From positions 56,891-120,890 of the forward strand of contig NZ_JAELUP010000097.1 in NCBI RefSeq assembly GCF_016424485.1: a DNA stretch of 64,000 nt, read 5' to 3'. Made by a program: the position numbers and the translations under genes. The notes under the pieces were generated by a model. The model was given only the letters and a program-made list of their open reading frames with translations, was not told the DNA's origin and ran no database searches. How positions within the stretch are numbered: position 1 is the first letter of the stretch; every line of letters starts with the position of its first letter. Below, piece after piece: positions 8,764 through 17,230 of the stretch. This DNA comes from Paenibacillus roseus (GTDB lineage: Bacteria > Bacillota > Bacilli > Paenibacillales > Paenibacillaceae).

Positions 8764-9670
8764 TGGACTCACCTACCGATCGAATGAAGATTTCATTTAA
8801 CGTTGGTTCCAGCAACTCAAAACGAGTCAGCACTGTCTGCTTCATGGCATAATGCAGCAACTGCTGCGCCGTCTCCTCCCGGTCAATCCAGACCGCATAT
8901 CCGCTCCCGTTCTCCAGTTCCTCCACTCTTTGCACGCCGGAGACCGTCTCCAGCCCTCTGATCGGCTGATCTGCGCCAACAATGACGCGCTCCCGCGGGA
9001 ACCGCTTTTTAATGTCCTTCAGATTGCCCTGAATGACCGGGTTGGACCTATGCATAATAGTAATGTTGCGGCACAGTTCCTCTACATGCTCCATACGGTG
9101 GGTCGAGAACAAGATCGTCTTGCCCCCATCCCGCAGCTCCTTTACCGTCTTTTTCAACAGCTCCACATTAACCGGGTCCAGACCGCTGAAAGCTTCATCC
9201 AATATGAGTATTTTCGGATCATGAATCACAGATGCGATGAACTGGATTTTCTGCTGATTCCCTTTGGACAGCTCTTCAATCTTCATGTTGTAGTATTCCG
9301 AGATGTTGAACTTCTCCAGCCACAGCTTCAAATTTCGATCTGCATCCTTGCGGTTCATGCCTCTCAAGCGGGCCAGATAAATGATCTGGTCACTGATTTT
9401 TACCTTGGGGTACATTCCCCTCTCCTCCGGCAAATATCCCAGCATGCTAAGCTGCTCCTGGCTGTAAGGCCTGCCCTGATAGAAGATGTTCCCCGCATCG
9501 GGATAGATCAAACCTAGCACCATACGCATAGTTGTCGTTTTGCCAGCGCCGTTGGCTCCCAGCAGTCCGTAAATCTCACCTGCCTCTACTTCCAGACTGA
9601 TTCGGTTGACGGCCGTTTTTTCTCCGTATTGCTTTGATACTTGCTCCAGCACCAATGGTTTCATACGCAA
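8756..9670 (-). CDS. ABC exporter ATPase (NatA-like)
   Basis: ATP-binding subunit of 304 residues. Walker A is GANGAGKTT (residues 38-46), the signature is ELSKGNQQK, and Walker B is ILILDEAFSGLDP, followed by the H-loop FSTHRME. The C-terminal 80 residues form the accessory domain typical of the NatA/DrrA group. It pairs with the overlapping permease gene downstream. It is the fourth gene of an operon whose first gene carries a GntR-type operator. Confidence 0.9.
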   Translation of the reverse strand: MRMKPLVLEQVSKQYGEKTAVNRISLEVEAGEIYGLLGANGAGKTTTMRMVLGLIYPDAGNIFYQGRPYSQEQLSMLGYLPEERGMYPKVKISDQIIYLARLRGMNRKDADRNLKLWLEKFNISEYYNMKIEELSKGNQQKIQFIASVIHDPKILILDEAFSGLDPVNVELLKKTVKELRDGGKTILFSTHRMEHVEELCRNITIMHRSNPVIQGNLKDIKKRFPRERVIVGADQPIRGLETVSGVQRVEELENGSGYAVWIDREETAQQLLHYAMKQTVLTRFELLEPTLNEIFIRSVGESNE

Positions 9671-9688
9671 CTCCCCTTTATATTGTGA

Positions 9689-10594
9689 TTAAAAGCTTGC
9701 TTTTGTTTCGATCAAAACTTCCAAAATATCATCCAGTTCCAGCGAATTTTGCCCGCTCACTGAAATCCCCTCTTCCTGGAACCATTTCTCAGCAAGGCCT
9801 GCATTGCTCGATATAATTCTGATAAAGCCGCCGCCCATATCCTCCAACCTCTCAAAGCCCGGAACCTCCCGCAGACGGTGCTTGCCGACATCCCCCTGCT
9901 CTCTTACGAAAAAAGCATGCCAGTTCCCCATCAGTTCATCTTTTTCATAGAATCCCAGGATACGGCCGCCAGCCATAAAGATGATATAGTCAGCAAGCCT
10001 CTTCACCTCATCAATAATATGGGTTGCCATTAGAATCGTCCGGTTTTCTTCCTCCATATACTTTTGGAGAATTTCAATCATTCTCTTCCAGGATATCGGG
10101 TCTAGCCCTGACGAAGGCTCATCGAGCAGCAGCAGTTCCGGGTTGTGGGCGAGTACAACCGCGAGATCGAACTTTCGGCGCATCCCTTTGGACATCTTGC
10201 CCAGTTTCAGCTTCGGGTCCACCTCAAATATTCGGATCAAGTCGCTATAGCGGTTCACATTCCATGTAGGATACCAAAACTTTATGAAGTCCGCCTTTTC
10301 CGAGCCGGTCATCCAGCTCTCCATATCGTTTGCTTCCTCAGGAAGATAACCAATCCGCTGCTTTAACGCAACTTCTATCTCCTCATTTGTCAATTGTTCA
10401 CCGAACAGTTCAATTTGTCCGCTATCCGGATTGTAAATTCGCAGCATTAATTGAAAGGTCGAGCTTTTGCCTGATCCGTTCGGACCGACAATGGCGGAGA
10501 TATAGCCTCTCGGAATCTCTAATTGCAAGGGTCCAAGTAAAAAATGCTCTCGTTCCATCTTTACCCTATTCAAGTAAACTGCTGTATCCATCAC
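9689..10594 (-). CDS. ABC transporter ATPase, YtrB-like
   Basis: ATPase of 301 residues with Walker A GPNGSGKSS (about 37-45), signature KMSKGMRRK, Walker B LLLLDEPSSGLDP and H-loop MATHIIDE. Its start overlaps the stop of the GntR gene as ATGA. This gene order (short GntR regulator directly followed by this kind of ATPase) is that of ytrA-ytrB, an operon induced by cell-wall-active compounds in B. subtilis. The likely membrane partner is the first gene of the operon. Confidence 0.88.
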   Translation of the reverse strand: MMDTAVYLNRVKMEREHFLLGPLQLEIPRGYISAIVGPNGSGKSSTFQLMLRIYNPDSGQIELFGEQLTNEEIEVALKQRIGYLPEEANDMESWMTGSEKADFIKFWYPTWNVNRYSDLIRIFEVDPKLKLGKMSKGMRRKFDLAVVLAHNPELLLLDEPSSGLDPISWKRMIEILQKYMEEENRTILMATHIIDEVKRLADYIIFMAGGRILGFYEKDELMGNWHAFFVREQGDVGKHRLREVPGFERLEDMGGGFIRIISSNAGLAEKWFQEEGISVSGQNSLELDDILEVLIETKASF

Positions 10595-11004
10595 TTTTCT
10601 CCGCCCCCTTCTGATTGCATCTCAATCCGCTTAGCAATGGCCTGCCGCAAAATGCTTTCCATCTCAGCAGTTGTACACTGGACTCGAAGCGCCGCATCAA
10701 CCGCAGCTTCAAATGCTGGAATCACGGATGCAAGCCGGTATTTGTCACGGTCACTCTCCTCCACCTCGGCAACATAGGTACCCATCCCCTGACGTGTGCG
10801 AAGCAAACCTTCAGCCTCCAAATCCTGATATACCCGCCGAATCGTAATAATGCTGCATTTCAGTTGCTGCGCCAATTCGCGAATTGAAGGCAGCAGTGTT
10901 CCCTCAACAAGCTGTCCGCTCACGATCAGCGCACGGAGCTGAACTGTAATTTGATGGTACAATGGCTCCGCGCTCGTCTCGTTCAATTGTATTGGAATCC
11001 ACAT
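10591..11004 (-). CDS. GntR-family regulator, YtrA subfamily
   Basis: Short GntR repressor of 137 residues: an N-terminal winged helix-turn-helix (LYHQITVQLRALIVSGQL, PSIRELAQQL, TIRRVYQDLEAEGLL, RQGMGTYV) and only about 55 residues after it. That length is characteristic of the YtrA subfamily, which has a small helical dimerisation tail instead of an effector domain. It is encoded within the ABC operon it presumably represses, through the palindrome at 11760-11793. Its ATG has GAGGTGATG upstream. Confidence 0.9.
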   Translation of the reverse strand: MWIPIQLNETSAEPLYHQITVQLRALIVSGQLVEGTLLPSIRELAQQLKCSIITIRRVYQDLEAEGLLRTRQGMGTYVAEVEESDRDKYRLASVIPAFEAAVDAALRVQCTTAEMESILRQAIAKRIEMQSEGGGEK

Positions 11005-11026
11005 ACCATCATCACCTCACCCTCGT

Positions 11027-11740
11027 TCAATTCAATACACGGGCCTTGACTTTTATGGTAATGACCTTCCAACCTGTCCATATCACCGCGGCTGCTGCCA
11101 GTAATGCTGTTATTGGAATCCACCAGCTTCCCTGAACTATCTGATCGTTAATGAGGAGGATAAACGAAAATCCCGAAGCATAGCACAGATAAACGAACAG
11201 ACCAAAAGCAAGGAAGTAAGGCAGCATTATGATGGCGAACACTTTGCCAGAGTAGCACAGTTCCCAATAAACATAGGTTACGCTGACGATAATAGCATAA
11301 CCGAGCCAGAATAAGGCCTTCCCTATATAAACCGCTAAATTAGGCGTTTCGTAGAAAATCGATGTCAGAACATACTGCAAGGCAAAAAAGTAGAACCAGC
11401 ACAGCAGCATTGTTACCAGCAGATGCATAAGTCTCGCCGCTACAATTTGACCTGGCAAAATGGGAAGTGTCCGATAAAAGAATAACTTACGGCCAAATAT
11501 ATCTTTAAACCAATATCGAAACAAGTCATGGGTCATGACGTATCCCATATTAGGCAGAAGTACGATATAGACAATGTCCATATACAGGTAAATCTTGTCT
11601 GTTCCCTCCCCTGTAACATCGATAAGCGGAGTCAGAGCAGCGGCAATATAAGTGTAAAACAGGAAGTTAAAGATGAAGCCGTAACGATCCTTCCTCATAT
11701 CGTTCTTGAAAATATGCAGGGCGCCTCGCCAAGTGTTCAT
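11027..11740 (-). CDS. Membrane protein, first gene of the YtrA-type ABC operon
   Basis: A 237-residue polytopic protein with about six hydrophobic segments (for example GFIFNFLFYTYIAAALTP and IVSVTYVYWELCYSG). I do not recognise a named family. By position it is the permease of the YtrB-like ATPase. ATG at 11740 (MNTWRGALHIF) was chosen because TGAGGAGGAG precedes it by 4 bases. A longer frame upstream would run through the promoter-operator. It is followed after 22 bases by the GntR gene. Confidence 0.75.
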   Translation of the reverse strand: MNTWRGALHIFKNDMRKDRYGFIFNFLFYTYIAAALTPLIDVTGEGTDKIYLYMDIVYIVLLPNMGYVMTHDLFRYWFKDIFGRKLFFYRTLPILPGQIVAARLMHLLVTMLLCWFYFFALQYVLTSIFYETPNLAVYIGKALFWLGYAIIVSVTYVYWELCYSGKVFAIIMLPYFLAFGLFVYLCYASGFSFILLINDQIVQGSWWIPITALLAAAAVIWTGWKVITIKVKARVLN

Positions 11741-11759
11741 GTACTCCTCCTCAGCAGTC

Positions 11760-11815
11760 ATTATACTGTGTATATCCTTATATACAGTATAATGACCTAG
11801 TACTGTTTTTGTCAA
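11760..11815 (-). promoter_or_regulatory. Promoter and GntR operator of the ABC operon
   Basis: On the minus strand TTGACA (11810-11815) is followed after 18 bp by TATACT (11786-11791). The -10 box lies inside an inverted repeat, ATTATACTGTGTATA...TATATACAGTATAAT (11760-11793), with one mismatch. A repressor bound there would block the polymerase. The YtrA-like protein of the operon is the obvious candidate. Confidence 0.8.
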
Positions 11816-11839
11816 GCTTATTACTCTAAACTCTCATCA

Positions 11840-11870
11840 AAAACAAAAAATCTCCCTGTCGAGGGAGATT
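11840..11870 (-). terminator. Terminator of cheX-cheY
   Basis: AATCTCCCT-CGAC-AGGGAGATT on the minus strand followed by TTTTGTTTTT, 28 bases after the cheY stop. Confidence 0.85.
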
Positions 11871-11897
11871 CAATCGCTTGTCTCATTCTGTTCACAA

Positions 11898-12257
11898 CTA
11901 CCCTAATGCCTTCTCCACAGCTTCAATTACCCGATCTCTCTGGAAAGGCTTCACGATAAAATCGGATGCGCCAGCCTGGATCGCACTGACGACCATCTGC
12001 TGCTGCCCCATGGCGGAGCACATAATAATTTTCGCCTTGGAATTAAATTGACGGATCGCTTTAACCGCCTCTACCCCATCCAGTTCAGGCATTGTAATAT
12101 CCATTGTAACGATATCTGGCATGTTCTCTTTATACTTCTGAATCGCTTCCAGTCCGTTCACGGCCTCGGCAACAACCTCATGGCCAGACTCCGTCAAAAT
12201 TTGCTTCACCATCATTCTCATAAAAGCAGCGTCATCTACTATCATTACTTTAGCCAT
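11898..12257 (-). CDS. cheY: CheY-type single-domain response regulator
   Basis: A 119-residue receiver domain without output domain: acidic pair in MIVDDAAFMR, phospho-acceptor Asp53 in TMDITMP, conserved CSAMGQQ and the C-terminal KPF lysine. Such proteins relay phosphate to the flagellar switch or act as phosphate sinks. It lies 22 bases after cheX, whose product would dephosphorylate it, in an operon behind a c-di-GMP riboswitch. A paralogue of the main flagellar-operon CheY is likely. Confidence 0.9.
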   Translation of the reverse strand: MAKVMIVDDAAFMRMMVKQILTESGHEVVAEAVNGLEAIQKYKENMPDIVTMDITMPELDGVEAVKAIRQFNSKAKIIMCSAMGQQQMVVSAIQAGASDFIVKPFQRDRVIEAVEKALG

Positions 12258-12279
12258 CCTGAACTGACCTCTCTTTACT

Positions 12280-12750
12280 CTATGCTGATTTTATGACAAG
12301 TTTAGAATAAATATCGATTATACCGTATTCACTCTCAAGAGGCGTGACGACAAAATGATCCGAATACTCTCCAGCAATATCATTTTGCTCAATGCTAGGG
12401 TGAGAAATATTTACCTCAATCCCTTGATTGGAGAATTCAGTTGCGATCCCGCTGACAAACCAGTTGCCAAACTCTTTAATCGCACTCCATCCCATTTCAT
12501 CGAGATGCTGAATTTCCATCCCTCCGAACATCCGACCAACGATCTGCTTGGCTGTCTCTTCATTCATGGTGCAAATAATCCGTCCATCCAGTTGACCCAG
12601 CATTTCAATCTTGACGGCGATGTCCTGTTCCGCTTCAAGCTTGACCTGCTCCCGCAATTCCATTGTGGAAACAGTCATTCCGAGATAACCGGACAGAACA
12701 TTGGAACCTACTCTTGATACAGCTTTATAGTACTCCAAGCTCAAAGCCAT
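12280..12750 (-). CDS. cheX: CheX-family phosphatase
   Basis: 156 residues of the CheC/CheX/FliY fold, cytoplasmic. The characteristic E-x2-N pair of the single active helix is visible in AIKEFGNWFVSGIATEF. A preceding ETAKQIVGRMFGG segment is also typical. CheX proteins dephosphorylate CheY-P. It is the first gene of a two-gene unit with cheY, and its roughly 240-base leader contains a c-di-GMP-I riboswitch and terminator. Confidence 0.87.
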   Translation of the reverse strand: MALSLEYYKAVSRVGSNVLSGYLGMTVSTMELREQVKLEAEQDIAVKIEMLGQLDGRIICTMNEETAKQIVGRMFGGMEIQHLDEMGWSAIKEFGNWFVSGIATEFSNQGIEVNISHPSIEQNDIAGEYSDHFVVTPLESEYGIIDIYSKLVIKSA

Positions 12751-12829
12751 TCGATCTACACATCCTCTAAATAAGACTCAAAACCGTATAACCTCATCCT
12801 CTAAACCTTAGAATTAGGAATACGAACAT

Positions 12830-12858
12830 AAAAAATAACCCTATACAAAAGTAAGGGC
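12830..12858 (-). terminator. Riboswitch expression-platform terminator
   Basis: On the minus strand CCCTTAC-TTTT-GTATAGGG (one bulge) is followed by TTATTTTTTA. The 5' arm begins with TTGCCC, which can alternatively pair with GGGGCAA at the start of the aptamer, giving a simple on/off choice. Confidence 0.65.
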
Positions 12859-12892
12859 AATAATTACGCACGCAAAGAAACATGCATAGCTC

Positions 12893-12970
12893 TTGCAACC
12901 CGGCTGCCATAGCTTCCCTGCTTTAGGCCCGTGGCTTTGCGCCCTTAGCTTTCACTAAGTTTGCCCCTAT
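12893..12970 (-). promoter_or_regulatory. Cyclic di-GMP-I (GEMM-I) riboswitch aptamer
   Basis: Minus-strand landmarks of the GEMM-I consensus occur in order: GGGGCAAAC, a GNRA-type hairpin TTAGTGAAAGCTAA, GGGCGCAAAGCCACGGGCC, TAAAGCAGGGAAGC with TATGGCAGCC, and closing GGGTTGC. The spacing and the GCAAAGCC core match the known Vibrio Vc2 aptamer. It precedes the cheX-cheY operon and a terminator. Confidence 0.88.
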
Positions 12971-12990
12971 TAGTTCTTATTTACTATTTA

Positions 12991-13020
12991 TTTATACTAT
13001 AATTTGGTGCAATATGTCAA
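12991..13020 (-). promoter_or_regulatory. Promoter of the riboswitch-cheX-cheY transcript
   Basis: TTGACA (13015-13020), 18-bp spacer, TATAAA (12991-12996), about 20 bases before the aptamer. Confidence 0.75.
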
Positions 13021-13145
13021 CATATTTAGTTTAAATGTCGCATAATGTCTCTTTGTGTCTATTTCGACCTAAACCTTTACTCCTATATAAAACCAAAAAT
13101 AGCGCTGTACCTTTAGAGAGGGGAAATGTGCGGGGCAGAGGACCC

Positions 13146-13174
13146 TTCCGATCGCTGTTAAAGTCCGATTCCTT
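13146..13174. repeat. Dispersed 29-bp repeat, copy 2
   Basis: Same sequence as 3931-3959 with one difference. It is preceded here by GGGGCAGAGGA, a string also found near copy 1 at 3994-4004 in the other orientation. This copy is intergenic. Confidence 0.8.
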
Positions 13175-13189
13175 GGTCAAAAATGTCTT

Positions 13190-13225
13190 CAAAAAAAATC
13201 AGCCAGAAATATTCTGGCTGATTTT
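13190..13225. terminator. Bidirectional hairpin after ctaG
   Basis: AATCAGCCAGAA/TTCTGGCTGATT. The minus strand continues with eight T (end of the cta operon), and the plus strand has TTTTCTT. Confidence 0.8.
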
Positions 13226-13304
13226 CTTATAAACTGCCAATATCGGCATGAGCGCTTCCGTTCGGACTATAGGAGCATTGAATGCCATTAATTTCGTTGG
13301 CTCT

Positions 13305-14207
13305 TTAATTGCCCGCAGGCTCCGGATTCGGCAAGCTGTCATTGGAGTCCGAATGTTCTCTTTTATACCAGTGGAAAAATACATAAGCTAATATTGTACC
13401 GTACATAAACTCCTGGACCAGCTTCATGACAATGCCGCCTAGCTGCTGATCTTCGAGTGGAGACATGAAGTTAAAAAACATTGGCCCTTCAAATTTGGAT
13501 AGCAGCACACTAGGATCGCCTGAGACACAGTAACCCATCGCATTCGCCCAAACTTGGGGGTCATTGTACATTGCATACATCGGCGATTCCGCAAAAATAA
13601 TAAGCGCACAGGCTGGCGTCAGGAGTACTCCATTAGCAAAAATATACCCCATCTTCTTTACATCGGTCAGCCTCGTCCATTCTTCCACCGGACAAATAAT
13701 CTGCCACCACATCATGAAAGACGTGATCAGCATAGCAAAGTAATATAGACGGTGTATCGTAAAGTTGACCATCACATAGTCATGAACATCTGGAATATGG
13801 TAAATCGAGAACAGAATGTTGAACATCAGTAAAGTAAGCAGTGGGTGCATCATCCATCTGAAAGGCTTCCATACAGATGCCGAAAAGATATGCCTCCATA
13901 CAAATGCCGGAATCCCTAGCAGCAATAGCGGCGGGACAATCAGATACGTAATTGACATATTCGCCATGTGGAAGGTGAACGTCAAATGTCCAAGCAGTTC
14001 AAGCGGACCGCCCTGGCACAAATAGTACAGCGTAATCCCCAGGACAAACCAGAACTTGCTCCTGGCGCTAACTTTAGGTTCCAGCGGATAACGCTTCTCA
14101 CGCCACGGGCCAACTACATAAAAATAAAGTATTGTCAGTGCCGCACATATAAAAAATACAATGGGACTCCACAAATCCGCGAAGGTGAAATACTCCAGAC
14201 CGAGCAT
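13305..14207 (-). CDS. ctaG: Cytochrome c oxidase assembly factor CtaG (caa3 type)
   Basis: A 300-residue membrane protein of the caa3_CtaG family, needed to form active caa3 oxidase in Bacillus, probably in CuA/CuB copper handling. About seven hydrophobic helices are visible. Conserved histidines occur in GHLTFTFHMAN, WRHIF, SIYHIPDVHDY and FTIHRLYY. It is the last gene of the cta operon. A GC-rich hairpin separates it from ctaF, so its expression may be lower than that of the structural genes. Confidence 0.93.
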   Translation of the reverse strand: MLGLEYFTFADLWSPIVFFICAALTILYFYVVGPWREKRYPLEPKVSARSKFWFVLGITLYYLCQGGPLELLGHLTFTFHMANMSITYLIVPPLLLLGIPAFVWRHIFSASVWKPFRWMMHPLLTLLMFNILFSIYHIPDVHDYVMVNFTIHRLYYFAMLITSFMMWWQIICPVEEWTRLTDVKKMGYIFANGVLLTPACALIIFAESPMYAMYNDPQVWANAMGYCVSGDPSVLLSKFEGPMFFNFMSPLEDQQLGGIVMKLVQEFMYGTILAYVFFHWYKREHSDSNDSLPNPEPAGN

Positions 14208-14364
14208 GATGGATTTCCCTCCTTATCTATCGTAAACGGCGCCGCGGCAGGGTGACACAGGCTCCGTTTCGTGGTCCAAGCTCAATGAATCTTTGCAAAC
14301 GACTACGTTTTCCAATTTGCTCAGGCGTAAACAGCTTGCGGTAGATTCTATATTTTAACAAAGA

Positions 14365-14393
14365 GAGGACGGCCACAAACAGCGACCGTCCTC
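14365..14393 (-). terminator. Hairpin between ctaF and ctaG
   Basis: GAGGACGG/CCGTCCTC on the minus strand followed by TCTTTGTT. The short T tract suggests partial termination or a processing site rather than a strong stop. Confidence 0.5.
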
Positions 14394-14415
14394 GGGGAAT
14401 CTGGTTCGGCTTAAG

Positions 14416-14733
14416 TTACCACCAAACCCAGTATTCTGCCATTACAACCATGGTAAAGACAACGAAAACGCCTGTCAAAATCCCAACGATTGCATACATA
14501 TGTCCGCGATCCTTCATATGCATCCAGAACGCCATTTGAATATATACCTGAATTCCTGCCATGACAATCAATAAAATGTACGTGAACATCGTGTTGACTT
14601 CACCGGCAATAACGGTTGCAAAAGCCAACAAGGTCAAAACAAGCGAGAATACATAAGCGATAATATGCTTTTGCGGGCCTTCGACCTTATGACGACGACC
14701 TTGCTGTTCTGAAGAGGAATGGTTGCTTGACAT
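14416..14733 (-). CDS. ctaF: Cytochrome c oxidase subunit IV
   Basis: A 105-residue small subunit with three hydrophobic helices (HIIAYVFSLVLTLLAFATVI, MFTYILLIVMAGIQVYIQMAF, IVGILTGVFVVFTMVVM) and a polar N-terminus, typical of the prokaryotic CtaF/CyoD family. It begins 3 bases after ctaE, so it is translated from the same message. Confidence 0.92.
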   Translation of the reverse strand: MSSNHSSSEQQGRRHKVEGPQKHIIAYVFSLVLTLLAFATVIAGEVNTMFTYILLIVMAGIQVYIQMAFWMHMKDRGHMYAIVGILTGVFVVFTMVVMAEYWVWW

Positions 14734-14736
14734 CGT

Positions 14737-15357
14737 TTAGCCCACCTTTCCCATCAGGTATACGACTGTGAAGATGAATACCCAAACGACATCAATAAAG
14801 TGCCAATACATACCGGCAACATAAATCTTTGGAGCCGTTACAACATTGAGTCCCTTCTTCAGTACCTGGAAGATAAGAATGGTAATCCAGATCACACCGA
14901 ATGCTACGTGCCCTCCATGGAAGCCGACAAGCGTATAGAATGATGAACTGAAAGCACTCGTCGTAAAGCCATGGCCTTCATGAACATAGTGTACAAACTC
15001 GTAAATCTCCAAGCCAAGAAATCCGAGTCCGAGCAATACGGTAACGGCCAGCCAAATCAACATCGATTTGACCTGGTTTTTATGCATCGCCTGAATAGCG
15101 AATACACTGGTCAAGCTTGAAGTAAGGAGGATAAAGGTAGCTACACCGACAAGGACAAGATCAAACAGCTCTTGTGAAGTAGGATTACCGTCTCCGACCT
15201 GATTGCGAAGTGCAAGGTATGCTGCAAACAACGTACCGAACAATACGGTTTCTCCGCCAAGGAAAAGCCAGAAGCCAAGTACTTTATTGCGGCCTTCAAG
15301 GGTGGCTTTTTCCGGCTCATGCGGAAGCTGACCATCTACATGCGAATGTGCGCTCAT
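14737..15357 (-). CDS. ctaE: Cytochrome c oxidase subunit III
   Basis: A 206-residue heme-copper oxidase subunit III with five helices, including WLFLGGETVLFGTLFAAY and the conserved YTLVGFHGGHVAFGVIW and WHFIDVVWVFIF near the C-terminus. The bacillary form lacks the first two helices of the mitochondrial subunit, consistent with this length. It overlaps ctaD by 4 bases (ATGA). Confidence 0.95.
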   Translation of the reverse strand: MSAHSHVDGQLPHEPEKATLEGRNKVLGFWLFLGGETVLFGTLFAAYLALRNQVGDGNPTSQELFDLVLVGVATFILLTSSLTSVFAIQAMHKNQVKSMLIWLAVTVLLGLGFLGLEIYEFVHYVHEGHGFTTSAFSSSFYTLVGFHGGHVAFGVIWITILIFQVLKKGLNVVTAPKIYVAGMYWHFIDVVWVFIFTVVYLMGKVG

Positions 15358-17201
15358 GCTTTTACCCCCTTGTCCTTCAGTTCTTCCGGTTCAATATGGA
15401 ACCCGTGGTCATCGAATATCGATCTCAGGAACATACAGGCAAATGTGATCAGCAAGCCTGCGCCTGCGATAATGTACTTGCTGTACATCAGACCGAAACC
15501 AGTAATGAATAACCCAACAGACATTACGAACGGCAGTATTGATGGCGATGGCATATGGATTGGACCAATCGGTTCAGCCGGTGTCATGCCTTTATTACCG
15601 TCCATTTTTTCTTTCCATAGTGCATCATATCCGCGAACAAGCGGAGTTTGCAGGAAGTTGTATTCCGGAGCCGGGGACGGAATTGCCCATTCCAGCGTAC
15701 GACCGTCTTCCCACGGATCTGCAGGAGCATTCTTAGGCTTCACAGATGTAACTACAATGTTAATCAGGAAGAAGATTGTACCAATGCCCATCAGTATCGC
15801 GCCAATCGTACTAATCAAGTTCATCAGATTAAAATCCAATCCGTCCTGGTACGTGTAAACACGGCGCGGCATACCGAGCAAGCCGAGGAAGTGCTGTAAA
15901 AAGAATGTCATATGGAATCCGATATAGAATGTCCAGAACGTCAGCTTGCCGAGGCCTTCGCTGAGCATACGTCCGAACATTTTCGGCCACCAGTAATGCA
16001 AGCCTGAAAAAATACCAAGTACCAGACCGCCAACAATGACGTAGTGGAAGTGTGCAACAACAAAGTAGGAATCGTGATACTGGAAGTCAGCCGGAGCTGC
16101 CGCTAGCATAACCCCGGTTACTCCCCCCATTACGAACGTAGGAACGAACCCTATTGCGAACAGGTTGGCCGTTGTGAACCGGATGGAACCGCCCCACATC
16201 GTGAACAGCCAGTTAAAAATCTTAATTCCTGTAGGAACGGCAATCAGCATGGTAGCAATCGAGAACAACGCATTGGCGATAGGTCCCAAACCAGCTGTAA
16301 ACATGTGGTGAGCCCATACCATGAAACCAAGGAAACCGATCAGCACAGTTGCAAACACCATCGAGCTGTAACCAAATAGGCGTTTGCGGGAGAACGTACT
16401 GATAACCTCGGAAATGATACCGAAAGCCGGAAGAATCAGTATGTACACCTCAGGGTGTCCGAAAATCCAGAAGATATGTTCCCAAAGCACTGCGTTACCG
16501 CCGTTTGAAACTTCAAAGAAATTCGCGCTGAACAGACGGTCGAACATTAAAGCGACCAGACCGACGGTCAGGGCCGGGAAAGCGAACAGAATCAGAGCGG
16601 ATGTAATAAACGCTGTCCATGTAAACATTGGCATACGCATGAAGCTCATGCCAGGCGCGCGCATGTTAATAATCGTGACTAGGAAGTTAATACCTCCCAC
16701 GAGCGTACCGATACCGGCAATCTGCAAGCCCAGTACATAGAAATCTACTCCGTGGTTCTGACTGTAGGTATTGGTTGCAAGCGGAACATAAGATGTCCAG
16801 CCTGCATCCGGAGCTCCTCCGGCAAACCAGCTGACGTTCAGCAAAACGCCGCCGAAGAAGAATGTCCAAAAGCCAAGCGCATTAACAAAAGGGAAAGCAA
16901 CGTCGCGAGCTCCGATCTGAAGCGGAACAATCGCATTCATAAGAGCAAACAACAGCGGCATTGCAGCCAGGAAGATCATTGTCGTACCATGCATTGTCAA
17001 CAATTCATTATAGGTATCCGGGCTTACAAAGTCATTGAGCGGCTTCCATAACTGAAGCCGAATCAATATGGCCTCGAGACCACCGACCAGGAAGAAAAAT
17101 CCCCCTGCAATCAGATATAGAATCCCGATTTTTTTGTGGTCAACCGTTGTCAGCCAATCCATAAGACCGCTGTAACGTTTAACGGTATGTCCGTGAGCCA
17201 A
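15354..17201 (-). CDS. ctaD: Cytochrome c oxidase subunit I
   Basis: Catalytic subunit of 615 residues that binds low-spin heme a and the heme a3-CuB centre. Heme and copper ligands are visible: His in LTMHGTTMIF, the HPEVY active-site segment (WIFGHPEVYILILP), the HH pair in WAHHMFTAG, and VAHFHYVIVGG. About 12-13 helices, as in Bacillus CtaD, including C-terminal extra helices. It lies 29 bases after ctaC. Confidence 0.97.
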   Translation of the reverse strand: MAHGHTVKRYSGLMDWLTTVDHKKIGILYLIAGGFFFLVGGLEAILIRLQLWKPLNDFVSPDTYNELLTMHGTTMIFLAAMPLLFALMNAIVPLQIGARDVAFPFVNALGFWTFFFGGVLLNVSWFAGGAPDAGWTSYVPLATNTYSQNHGVDFYVLGLQIAGIGTLVGGINFLVTIINMRAPGMSFMRMPMFTWTAFITSALILFAFPALTVGLVALMFDRLFSANFFEVSNGGNAVLWEHIFWIFGHPEVYILILPAFGIISEVISTFSRKRLFGYSSMVFATVLIGFLGFMVWAHHMFTAGLGPIANALFSIATMLIAVPTGIKIFNWLFTMWGGSIRFTTANLFAIGFVPTFVMGGVTGVMLAAAPADFQYHDSYFVVAHFHYVIVGGLVLGIFSGLHYWWPKMFGRMLSEGLGKLTFWTFYIGFHMTFFLQHFLGLLGMPRRVYTYQDGLDFNLMNLISTIGAILMGIGTIFFLINIVVTSVKPKNAPADPWEDGRTLEWAIPSPAPEYNFLQTPLVRGYDALWKEKMDGNKGMTPAEPIGPIHMPSPSILPFVMSVGLFITGFGLMYSKYIIAGAGLLITFACMFLRSIFDDHGFHIEPEELKDKGVKA

Positions 17202-17230
17202 GGTTGGTCCCCCCTTATCGTACTGTCATA

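Noticed and set aside
15319..15858. 179-codon plus-strand frame
   Set aside because: Antisense to ctaD and ctaE, which are certain.
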